Position numbers and translations under genes: made by a program. From Nitrosomonadales bacterium (GTDB taxonomy: Bacteria; Pseudomonadota; Gammaproteobacteria; Burkholderiales; Methylophilaceae): 12,347 bases of DNA. The stretch spans positions 1 to 12,347 of the forward strand of contig JABHXS010000139.1 in NCBI GenBank assembly GCA_018657165.1, written 5' to 3'. Numbering within the stretch: position 1 is the first letter of the stretch; every line of letters begins with the position of its first letter. Below the pieces are notes generated by a model. That model did not search any database and was not told where the DNA came from. It saw only the letters and a list, made by a program, of their open reading frames with translations. Positions 1 to 6,818 of the stretch are shown one piece after another.

Positions 1-264
1 AACTTATTTCTTTATTATTACCCAAACGAGATAGGGAAAAATAGATTGGGTTTTGTTGTTCCAAAACGAATTGAAAAACTGGCTGTAAGAAGAAACTACA
101 TGCGAAGATCTTTAAGGGAAATTTTCAAGAATGTTTTTAGAGCGACAAACAATCAATCTTTTGACTTTGTGGTAAGTGTAAAAAAATCTTTTTATAAAGG
201 AGATTTTTTTATAATAAAAGACCAAGTGGATAATCTTTTTTTAAAATTACCCTTAAGAAAATGA
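1..264 (+). CDS. rnpA: RNase P protein component, 5'-partial
   Basis: Protein subunit of ribonuclease P, which binds the catalytic RNA and helps it remove 5' leaders from pre-tRNAs. The frame is open from base 1, so the gene runs off the left edge; the visible 87 residues are the C-terminal three-quarters of a protein usually about 110-130 aa long. The TTG at 46 is internal and not the real start, because in-frame residues before it (a YYYPNE stretch, then KNRLGFVVPKR) match the family. The signature basic helix is seen as AVRRNYMRRSLRE, corresponding to the family's RNR-type RNA-binding motif; the usual A-V-x-R-N spacing is kept. Its TGA overlaps the yidD ATG by 4 nt (ATGA), implying coupled translation. 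rpmH and dnaA would normally lie upstream. Confidence 0.93.
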   Translation, partial: NLFLYYYPNEIGKNRLGFVVPKRIEKLAVRRNYMRRSLREIFKNVFRATNNQSFDFVVSVKKSFYKGDFFIIKDQVDNLFLKLPLRK

Positions 265-470
265 GAAGGGTTTTAATTGCTTTTATTAGGGCTTATCAGG
301 TAATTAGCTCTTTTACATTGCCTAGGTGTAGGTTTACACCTACATGTTCCGACTATACAATTGAGTCTTTAAAAACACATGGTTTTATAAAGGGGTTGTG
401 GTTTGCTATTAAAAGAATATCAAGATGCCATCCTTTTTGTAAAGGGGGCTATGACCCAGTCCCTAAATAA
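261..470 (+). CDS. yidD: Membrane protein insertion efficiency factor YidD
   Basis: Small protein of the YidD (UPF0161/DUF37) family, thought to associate with the inner membrane through an amphipathic N-terminal helix and to assist YidC-dependent insertion; its exact mechanism is not settled. At 69 aa it is a little shorter than E. coli YidD (85 aa) because it ends right after the conserved core. The diagnostic segments are present: CRFTPTCSDY at residues 23-32, HGFIKG at 40-45, KRISRCHP at 51-58 and GGYDPVP at 62-68, with four cysteines at 23, 29, 56 and 60. The ATG overlaps the rnpA stop (ATGA) and there is no clear Shine-Dalgarno, so translation probably depends on ribosomes finishing rnpA. 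yidC follows after 14 nt, the common pairing. Confidence 0.96.
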   Translation: MRRVLIAFIRAYQVISSFTLPRCRFTPTCSDYTIESLKTHGFIKGLWFAIKRISRCHPFCKGGYDPVPK

Positions 471-484
471 TATTTGAGGAAATT

Positions 485-2083
485 ATGGAAACTAAGAATT
501 TAATTATATTTGTTGTTCTATCATTTTTGATATTGGCTTTTTTTGGTCCTCAGCCTGATAAGTCAGAGCAACAAGTTAATGACGATACTAATATAGTTGA
601 AGATAAGTCGCTTCCAAGCGATTTAAACAATAAAAATATTTCCACAGCCTTTAATCTAGATAAGTCAAATTATATAAAAGTAGAAACTGATATGTATGAG
701 TTATCTATTAGTTTAGAAGGTGGCGACATAAGAAAGTTAAACTTAAAAAAATATAAAAATGATAATTCGGGCGCCCCTTATCAGTTGATGAGCGATGCAG
801 CAGACCCGCTTTTGTATGTAGCTCAATCCGGCTTATTGGGAAAATCACTTCCTACCCATAGGTCTGTATATGAATCACCATTGAGCTCATACCAAATGGC
901 TGGAAAAGAACTTCAGGTGCCGCTAATTTTTGAGAACGATCAATTTCTTGTAAAAAAAGTTTATACATTTAAAGAAAATTCTTATGAAATTGGCACATCC
1001 TTTCAAATTTTAAATAAATCTCAAAACAATATAGCGCCGACAGCCTACTATCAGTTTATTCATGACGGAGAATCAAACCAAGGTTCTAATTTTATGCCAA
1101 CCTTTACAGGGACGGCTTATTATACCGACGCCGAGAACTTCCAGAAAATTAGTTTTGGTGATGTAGATAGCGCTCCTTTTACATTGGAATCAAATAACGG
1201 ATGGATTGGAATCATTCAAAGATATTTTGCGTCCTCATGGATTATGCCTTTAAAACAAAACAGAGAATTTTTTTCTAAAGAAATAACCTCTAATGTTTAT
1301 GCCTCTGGATTAAAAACAGGACTTCCTGAAATTTTACCTGGGGAAACTTTGTCATTTGACACTAAGCTATATAGCGGCCCTCAAGCTAAACAATATTTGG
1401 AAAAAGCAGCCCCTGGAATGGAATTAACGGTTGATTATGGTTGGCTAACTATTCTGGCAGCCCCTTTATTTTCTGTTTTATCAGGCATTCAAAAGGTTGT
1501 TATTAATTGGGGGGCGTCAATTATATTGCTAACAGTCCTAATCAAACTCCTTTTCTATCCTCTGTCGGCATCCAGTTACAAATCAATGGCTCAGATGCGT
1601 GAACTTGCTCCTCGCCTACAAAGTATGAAAGAAAAATTTGGCGATGATAAACAAAAAATGCAGAAAGCCATGATGGAATTATATAAAACAGAAAAAATTA
1701 ATCCTTTAGGTGGATGCCTGCCTATATTGGTTCAAATACCAGTCTTTATTGCACTTTATTGGGTGTTGTTGGGCTCAGTGGAGCTGAGAAATGCTTCATT
1801 TCTATACATCACAGATTTATCTTCTAAAGACCCATATTATTTGTTGCCCATTTTAATGGCTGCTTCAATGTTTGTTCAAACAAAGCTGAACCCTAAACCA
1901 ACAGATCCAATGCAAGCTAGATTAATGATGATGATGCCCATAATCTTTAGTATATTTTTCTTCTTTTTCCCTGCGGGTTTGGTCTTGTATTGGCTTGTTA
2001 ATAACTTATTATCTATGGCGCAGCAATGGCATATTAATAAAAAGATTCATGCAGCAGCGTTAAAAAAGAAAGGCCATGCTTAA
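485..2083 (+). CDS. yidC: Membrane protein insertase YidC (Oxa1 family)
   Basis: Inner-membrane insertase that places Sec-dependent and Sec-independent proteins, including ATP synthase subunit c, into the bilayer. At 532 aa it has the full Gram-negative architecture: an N-terminal transmembrane anchor (about residues 5-22), a large periplasmic beta-domain (about 55-310, with WIGIIQRYFASSW), then the conserved Oxa1 core starting near W320. Within the core, K354 (in LIKLLFYPL) sits where E. coli has the groove arginine R366. The cytoplasmic loop follows (about 363-400, KSMAQMRELAPRLQ), then NPLGGCLPILVQIP (GG at 409-410), DPYYLLPILM and FPAGLVLYWLVNN. GAGGA at 476-480 provides a ribosome-binding site. 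The last 8 nt overlap mnmE. Confidence is very high from end-to-end family resemblance. Confidence 0.98.
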   Translation: METKNLIIFVVLSFLILAFFGPQPDKSEQQVNDDTNIVEDKSLPSDLNNKNISTAFNLDKSNYIKVETDMYELSISLEGGDIRKLNLKKYKNDNSGAPYQLMSDAADPLLYVAQSGLLGKSLPTHRSVYESPLSSYQMAGKELQVPLIFENDQFLVKKVYTFKENSYEIGTSFQILNKSQNNIAPTAYYQFIHDGESNQGSNFMPTFTGTAYYTDAENFQKISFGDVDSAPFTLESNNGWIGIIQRYFASSWIMPLKQNREFFSKEITSNVYASGLKTGLPEILPGETLSFDTKLYSGPQAKQYLEKAAPGMELTVDYGWLTILAAPLFSVLSGIQKVVINWGASIILLTVLIKLLFYPLSASSYKSMAQMRELAPRLQSMKEKFGDDKQKMQKAMMELYKTEKINPLGGCLPILVQIPVFIALYWVLLGSVELRNASFLYITDLSSKDPYYLLPILMAASMFVQTKLNPKPTDPMQARLMMMMPIIFSIFFFFFPAGLVLYWLVNNLLSMAQQWHINKKIHAAALKKKGHA

Positions 2084-3428
2084 CGATAGCTCAACAATTG
2101 CAGCCATATCAACGGCAAAGGGCGTAGGCGGTATCGGTGTTGTTCGTATATCTGGAAATGATTCGCTCAAAATTGCAAACAAGATATGTAATGTAGACAT
2201 TACACCTCGTAAAGCACATTTCAGTACTTTTAAAGATAAAAAAAATATTACTTTAGATCAAGGCGTTGTCATATATTTCCCTTCGCCAGCCTCTTTTACC
2301 GGAGAAGATATTGTTGAGTTACAAGGGCATGGAGGTGTTGTTGTCCTTAATTTAATTTTAAAATCATGCTTATCTTACGGGGCTCGTTTGGCAGCGCCCG
2401 GTGAATTTACGAAAAGAGCTTTTTTAAATAATAAGTTAGACCTTTCTCAAGCTGAGTCTGTTGCTGATCTTATTAACGCATCGACTGAAGCAGCAGCGAA
2501 AAGTGCAATTAATTCCTTAAGCGGATCTTTTTCTAATAAAATCAATGACTTACTAAATAAGCTAATTGATTTGAGGGTGTTTGTTGAGGCCTGTTTAGAC
2601 TTTCCCGAAGAGGATATTAATTTTATTGACCAAGGCAAGGTGGATAAAAAGTTAAAAGATTTGAATATAAATATTTATAAAATATTAGATTCTGCTAAGC
2701 AGGGCCAATTATTAAGAGATGGCGTAAAGGTGGTTTTGATTGGACAGCCTAACGTTGGTAAATCAAGCTTAATGAATCAATTGGCGAGGCAGAATAAGGC
2801 AATTGTGACAGAAATACCAGGGACCACACGAGACCCAATTAAGAGTGATATCAATATCCAAGGCATTCCAATTCATTTAACTGACACTGCCGGCTTGAGG
2901 AACACAGAGGATGTTGTTGAAAAGTTTGGTATTGATAAAACCTGGGAGTCAATAGAAGAAGCTGATATAGCGATAATTCTTGCTGATGTTACAGTGGCTC
3001 CTGCAAAGTATGAAGAAATAATAATAAATCAGTTACCTAAAAGTTTAAATAAGATATTTGTGAAAAATAAAATAGATTTACTGAAACAAAATTCTTCAAT
3101 TACTTATCAAAACAACGAACCCCAGATATTTATTTCTGCCATGAAGGGCGATGGCATTATTTTAGTTGAAAATGAGATTCTTAAAATAATAGGTAAAGAA
3201 AAAAGCTCAAGCAATAAAGAGGACTTATTTATGGCGAGATCTAGGCATATAGAAGCCCTTGAGAAAGTTAAGAGCGCTTTAAATAATGCTACTTTAAACT
3301 TACAAGCGCCTGAATTGGTTGCAGAAGAGCTAATGATTGCTCAAAAATCACTTAGCAAAATTACTGGAGAATTTTCATCAGATGATCTTCTGGGCCAAAT
3401 TTTTGGAGAATTTTGTATCGGTAAGTAG
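2076..3428 (+). CDS. mnmE: tRNA modification GTPase MnmE
   Basis: GTPase that works with MnmG to install the 5-carboxymethylaminomethyl (or aminomethyl) group on wobble U34 of certain tRNAs, in the cytoplasm. The 450-aa protein is full length. It has an N-terminal folate-binding domain (about 1-120, with SFTGEDIVELQGHGG and APGEFTKRAFLNNKLDLSQAE), a helical domain, and an inserted G domain: G1 GQPNVGKS at 223-230, PGTTRDP for G2/K-loop, G3 DTAG at 270-273 and G4 NKID at 331-334. It ends in the essential FCIGK motif (446-450) containing the conserved cysteine. The ATG overlaps the yidC end by 8 nt; AAAGG just 2 nt upstream is too close to be an ideal Shine-Dalgarno, so coupling is likely. The last base of its TAG is the first base of a parS site. 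Confidence 0.98.
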   Translation: MLNDSSTIAAISTAKGVGGIGVVRISGNDSLKIANKICNVDITPRKAHFSTFKDKKNITLDQGVVIYFPSPASFTGEDIVELQGHGGVVVLNLILKSCLSYGARLAAPGEFTKRAFLNNKLDLSQAESVADLINASTEAAAKSAINSLSGSFSNKINDLLNKLIDLRVFVEACLDFPEEDINFIDQGKVDKKLKDLNINIYKILDSAKQGQLLRDGVKVVLIGQPNVGKSSLMNQLARQNKAIVTEIPGTTRDPIKSDINIQGIPIHLTDTAGLRNTEDVVEKFGIDKTWESIEEADIAIILADVTVAPAKYEEIIINQLPKSLNKIFVKNKIDLLKQNSSITYQNNEPQIFISAMKGDGIILVENEILKIIGKEKSSSNKEDLFMARSRHIEALEKVKSALNNATLNLQAPELVAEELMIAQKSLSKITGEFSSDDLLGQIFGEFCIGK

Positions 3429-3443
3429 GTTTCACGTGAAACA
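3428..3443. promoter_or_regulatory. parS: parS centromere site, copy 1
   Basis: GGTTTCACGTGAAACA matches the widely conserved bacterial parS consensus TGTTTCACGTGAAACA at 15 of 16 positions; only the first base differs. The inner 14 bp (3429-3442) form a perfect palindrome. ParB/Spo0J proteins load on such sites, then slide and spread as CTP-dependent clamps. The site overlaps the last base of the mnmE stop codon. The ParA and ParB genes lie 2.6 kb and 3.4 kb downstream in this window, which supports the assignment. Confidence 0.94.
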
Positions 3444-3466
3444 TTCAGCTCCGATTTTTATTTAAA

Positions 3467-3482
3467 TGTTTCACGTGAAACA
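3467..3482. promoter_or_regulatory. parS: parS centromere site, copy 2
   Basis: TGTTTCACGTGAAACA is an exact 16/16 match to the parS consensus and a perfect palindrome. It starts 39 nt after copy 1, leaving 23 nt between the two sites. It lies 63 nt before the mnmG start codon, so ParB bound here would sit on or beside any promoter that drives mnmG-rsmG-parA-parB. The remainder of the gap (3483-3545) is A/T-rich without a feature I can support. Confidence 0.97.
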
Positions 3483-3545
3483 AGTACATACCAATATCTA
3501 TTTAAATCCAGTAAAATTAACACTTGAGCAAATTAAACAAAAAAT

Positions 3546-5450
3546 ATGGATTTTCCTAAACAATTTGATGTAATAGTTATAGGAGGTGGGCACGCTGGTA
3601 CAGAAGCTTCACTTGCTTCCGCTCGTCTTGGTAAAAAAACACTTCTATTAACTCACAATATTGAAACACTGGGCCAAATGTCATGTAATCCTTCTATAGG
3701 GGGGATAGGCAAAGGCCACCTGGTCAAAGAGATAGATGCTATGGGCGGAATTATGGGTCGCGCAGCAGATTTTGCAGGAATACAGTTTAGGACATTAAAC
3801 TTAAGCAAGGGGCCAGCAGTAAGAGCAACAAGAGCTCAGTCAGATCGCTTATTGTATAAATCTTATATAAGAGATGCCTTGGAAAATCAAGATCATTTGT
3901 GGATATTTCAACAAGCAGTTGATGATGTTATTTTAAAAAATCAAGAAATAAAAGGCGTTGAAACTCAAATGGGGCTTAAGTTTTACGCTAACAATGTAGT
4001 TTTGACCGCTGGAACTTTTTTGGGAGGCTTAATTCATGTCGGGTTAGAAAATTATAATGCCGGAAGAGCAGGTGACCCTTCGTCAACAAAGTTAGCGGCA
4101 AAGCTTAAAGAGTTAAGTTTGCCAGTAGGAAGATTAAAAACAGGCACCCCCCCAAGAATTGACGGCAAATCGATAGATAAATCAAAAATGATAGAACAGC
4201 CTGGAGATAATCCGACGCCCCATTTTTCTTTTATAACACCCAAAATTGAACATCCTGAACAAATTTCTTGTTGGATTACACACACAAATAAAAAAACTCA
4301 TGAAATTATTAAAAGTGGTATCGATAGGTCTCCCATGTACACAGGGGTTATAGAGGGGGTAGGCCCAAGATATTGTCCATCGATAGAAGATAAAATTCAC
4401 AGGTTTGCTGATAAAGATTCACATCAAATATTTATTGAGCCAGAAGGTTTAACAACAAATGAAATATATCCTAATGGAATATCTACAAGCTTACCTTTTG
4501 ATATTCAGCTTGATCTAGTGAGATCTATCAAAGGGCTTGAAAATGCACATATCTTAAGGCCAGGATATGCCATTGAATATGATTACTATGACCCACGGGC
4601 ACTTAAAATGAGCTTAGAAACAAAAGATATTAAAGGCCTGTTCTTTGCTGGTCAAATTAATGGGACAACGGGTTATGAAGAAGCTGCAGCCCAAGGCCTT
4701 ATAGCAGGAATGAATGCGGCGCTAAGAGCACAAGGAAAAGAAAATTGGACGCCATCAAGGGAAGAGTCTTATATCGGGGTCATGATAGATGATCTTATCA
4801 CTAGTGGAGTTACTGAGCCATATAGAATGTTTACTAGCCGAGCTGAGTATCGCCTTTTATTAAGAGAGGACAATGCAGACCAAAGATTGACTCAAAAAGC
4901 AAGAGAGGTGGGTTTGGTTTGTGATAACCATTGGAAAAACTTTTATGAAAAGCAAGCTGTAATAAATGCTGAAGAGAAGAGATTAAAGAATTTGGTTGTA
5001 AAGCCAAATGATTTGAAAAAAGATATTCAATTGAAAATATTAGGTCATCAGCTTGAAAAAGATTATAAGGCTTTTGATTTATTAAAAAGACCTAATTTGA
5101 ATTACGACGATCTGATGCAATTGCTTAAAGCAGACTGCGAAATAAGGCGCGATGCAGCAGACCAAATTGATATATTAGCTAAGTATTCAGGGTATATAGT
5201 CAGACAGAAAGAAGAAATTGAGAGAATAAAAGAGCAATTAAGTGTACTTATCCCTGAGGATATAAAATTTGATAAAATTCATGGCATTAGCACTGAAGCA
5301 AAACAACTTTTAAATTTACATCGTCCAGAATCTGTTGGCCAAGCTTCGAGAATATCTGGTATTACGCCTTCAACAATATCAATTTTATTAGTTTTTATTA
5401 AAAAAAATAGAGATAAATTGACAATTAAAAGGAAAGAAAAAATTGCTTAA
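3546..5450 (+). CDS. mnmG: tRNA uridine-5-carboxymethylaminomethyl(34) synthesis protein MnmG (GidA)
   Basis: FAD-dependent partner of MnmE in modification of tRNA wobble U34. The 634-aa length agrees with the family (E. coli 629). Visible landmarks are the N-terminal dinucleotide-binding motif GGGHAG at residues 13-18, the QMSCNPSIGGIGKGH block with conserved Cys47, KGPAVRATRAQSDR, AGRAGDP, GRLKTGTPPRID, the GPRYCPSIEDK block with Cys277, EPEGLTTNEIYPNG, and the C-terminal FAD-contacting FAGQINGTTGYEEAAAQG, followed by the helical C-terminal domain ending in GQASRISGITPSTISILL. The start ATG has no Shine-Dalgarno (the preceding 20 nt are A/T-rich), but MDFPKQFDVIVIGGG is exactly where the family begins. 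Two parS sites lie upstream and rsmG overlaps its last 8 nt. Confidence 0.98.
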   Translation: MDFPKQFDVIVIGGGHAGTEASLASARLGKKTLLLTHNIETLGQMSCNPSIGGIGKGHLVKEIDAMGGIMGRAADFAGIQFRTLNLSKGPAVRATRAQSDRLLYKSYIRDALENQDHLWIFQQAVDDVILKNQEIKGVETQMGLKFYANNVVLTAGTFLGGLIHVGLENYNAGRAGDPSSTKLAAKLKELSLPVGRLKTGTPPRIDGKSIDKSKMIEQPGDNPTPHFSFITPKIEHPEQISCWITHTNKKTHEIIKSGIDRSPMYTGVIEGVGPRYCPSIEDKIHRFADKDSHQIFIEPEGLTTNEIYPNGISTSLPFDIQLDLVRSIKGLENAHILRPGYAIEYDYYDPRALKMSLETKDIKGLFFAGQINGTTGYEEAAAQGLIAGMNAALRAQGKENWTPSREESYIGVMIDDLITSGVTEPYRMFTSRAEYRLLLREDNADQRLTQKAREVGLVCDNHWKNFYEKQAVINAEEKRLKNLVVKPNDLKKDIQLKILGHQLEKDYKAFDLLKRPNLNYDDLMQLLKADCEIRRDAADQIDILAKYSGYIVRQKEEIERIKEQLSVLIPEDIKFDKIHGISTEAKQLLNLHRPESVGQASRISGITPSTISILLVFIKKNRDKLTIKRKEKIA

Positions 5451-6060
5451 CGACAAGGCTAAATTAGAAAGCGGCATGCAAAAATTAGGCTTTGAAAATA
5501 TACCTCAAATTGTTGATAAATTATTGATTTATAAGGAATTATTAATTAAATGGAATAAATCTTTTAATTTAACGTCAGTTAAAAGCACAGAGATTGTGAC
5601 CCATCACTTTTTAGATTGCTTGGCGATAATTCCCTTTATGAAAGCTTCATCTTTGCTTGATGTCGGAACGGGAGCTGGGCTGCCTGGGATTGTTATATCA
5701 ATAGTGAATCCTGATATTAAAGTAAGCCTGGTTGATAAGGTTGGGAAAAAAATTGCATTCATTAAGAGGGTTATAATTGAATTAGAGATTAAAAACATCG
5801 AAACTGAGCATAATAGAGTGGAATTATTAATGCCCCAAGAACAATACGATGGAATTATATCTAGGGCATTTTCTAATATGGATGATTTTATTCAATCTAC
5901 GAGACACCTCATCCAAAACAAAGGCATTTGGTATGGGATGAAAAGCAAAAAGATTTTAAATGATGAAATGAAGAACATCAATAAACCTTGGGTTTTAGAA
6001 AAGCTTGACGTTCCTTTCTTAGATGCTGAAAGATATTTAGTTAAGGTATCTAATTCATGA
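5443..6060 (+). CDS. rsmG: 16S rRNA (guanine(527)-N7)-methyltransferase RsmG (GidB)
   Basis: SAM-dependent methyltransferase that makes m7G527 in 16S rRNA; loss of the family gives low-level streptomycin resistance in several bacteria. The 205-aa length fits (E. coli 207). Motifs seen are KWNKSFNLTSV with HHFLDC in the N-terminal part, the SAM-binding loop LLDVGTGAGLPG (D73, G75, G77, G79), VDKVGKKIAFIKR, the ISRAFSNMDD motif, and the C-terminal DAERYLV. The start is TTG at 5443, overlapping the mnmG stop by 8 nt. It is favoured because AAGGA lies at 5429-5433, 9 nt upstream, and because the next in-frame ATG (5476) lacks a good ribosome-binding site and would remove N-terminal residues. The TGA overlaps the parA ATG by 4 nt. 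Confidence 0.97.
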   Translation: MLNDKAKLESGMQKLGFENIPQIVDKLLIYKELLIKWNKSFNLTSVKSTEIVTHHFLDCLAIIPFMKASSLLDVGTGAGLPGIVISIVNPDIKVSLVDKVGKKIAFIKRVIIELEIKNIETEHNRVELLMPQEQYDGIISRAFSNMDDFIQSTRHLIQNKGIWYGMKSKKILNDEMKNINKPWVLEKLDVPFLDAERYLVKVSNS

Positions 6061-6818
6061 AAATAATTGCAATTTCAAATCAAAAAGGGGGCGTTGGTAA
6101 AACCACAACAACGGTGAACTTAGCTGCCTCATTGGTTAGCATGAAGAAAAAGGTTTTATTAATTGATCTTGACCCTCAAGGCAATGCAACATCGGGAGGG
6201 GGTGTTAATAAAAGTCAAATTAAACATTCAATATATGATGTTTTAATAGGGGATGCCTCCCTAAAAGAAACAATCCTGCATTCTGTGGAGAGTTTTTTTG
6301 ATATCGTTCCAGCTAATCAAGATTTAGCAGGCGCAGAAATTGATTTAGTAGGCATTGAAGGTCGAGAATATATGCTTAAAAATGCTATAGGTGCATTAAA
6401 GCAAAATTATGATTACATATTAATAGATTGCCCACCTACATTAAATTTATTAACTGTCAATGCATTGGTTGCTGCAACAGCTGTCCTTATCCCTATGCAA
6501 TGCGAGTATTACGCATTAGAGGGCTTATCTGATTTAGTAAATACAATTAAGAGAGTAAAAAAACAACTAAACCCTAATATAGAAATTGAAGGGCTACTAA
6601 GAACATTGTTTGATAAAAGAAATACACTCGCACAACAAGTATCTGATGAACTTTCATCTCACTTTGGCCCTAAGGTTTATAAAACAATTATTCCGAGAAA
6701 TGTTAGGTTGGCAGAGGCGCCAAGCCATGGTAAAGCCGCTTTGTTTTATGACAAGTCCTCCAAGGGGGCAAAGGCCTATTTAGCTTTAGCTGAAGAAATA
6801 TTAAAAGGAAACAAATAA
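6057..6818 (+). CDS. parA: Chromosome-partitioning ATPase ParA (Soj)
   Basis: Deviant Walker-type P-loop ATPase that binds the nucleoid in its ATP form and is released by ParB, generating the gradient that moves parS-bearing origins. The 253 aa show the deviant Walker A KGGVGKT at residues 10-16 with the signature lysine K10, the LLIDLDPQGN motif (D37, D39), the Walker B region IDCPP at 124-127, and MQCEYYALEGL and PRNVRLAEAPSHGKA, typical of chromosomal Soj-type proteins. There is no N-terminal DNA-binding extension, so it is a chromosomal rather than plasmid P1-type ParA. The ATG overlaps the rsmG stop (ATGA), and parB starts at its last base (TAATG). Confidence 0.97.
   Translation: MKIIAISNQKGGVGKTTTTVNLAASLVSMKKKVLLIDLDPQGNATSGGGVNKSQIKHSIYDVLIGDASLKETILHSVESFFDIVPANQDLAGAEIDLVGIEGREYMLKNAIGALKQNYDYILIDCPPTLNLLTVNALVAATAVLIPMQCEYYALEGLSDLVNTIKRVKKQLNPNIEIEGLLRTLFDKRNTLAQQVSDELSSHFGPKVYKTIIPRNVRLAEAPSHGKAALFYDKSSKGAKAYLALAEEILKGNK

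Noticed and set aside
46..264. TTG at 46 as the rnpA start
   Set aside because: The upstream in-frame residues continue the RnpA family pattern and the frame stays open to base 1, so the gene is simply cut by the window edge.
1951..1972. T-rich run in yidC as a possible frameshift or terminator site
   Set aside because: It encodes the Phe-rich membrane helix before PAGLVLYW in a continuous, conserved frame, and has no stem upstream.
3429..3481. The two palindromes could pair into a 14-bp stem with a 25-nt loop, like a terminator for mnmE
   Set aside because: The pairing is an automatic result of two copies of a palindrome; no T-run follows (the next bases are AAGTACATA), and the exact match to parS explains the sequence better.
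3489..3517. -10-like TAAAAT (3512-3517) as an mnmG promoter
   Set aside because: No acceptable -35 hexamer lies 16-18 nt upstream, and such hexamers are common in A/T-rich sequence.
4052..4400. Antisense open frames within mnmG, and similar antisense frames within mnmE, rsmG, atpB, atpF, atpH, atpA and atpG
   Set aside because: Each lies inside a full-length, well-conserved gene on the + strand, has no recognisable domain and no ribosome-binding context; they reflect low stop-codon frequency opposite conserved codons.
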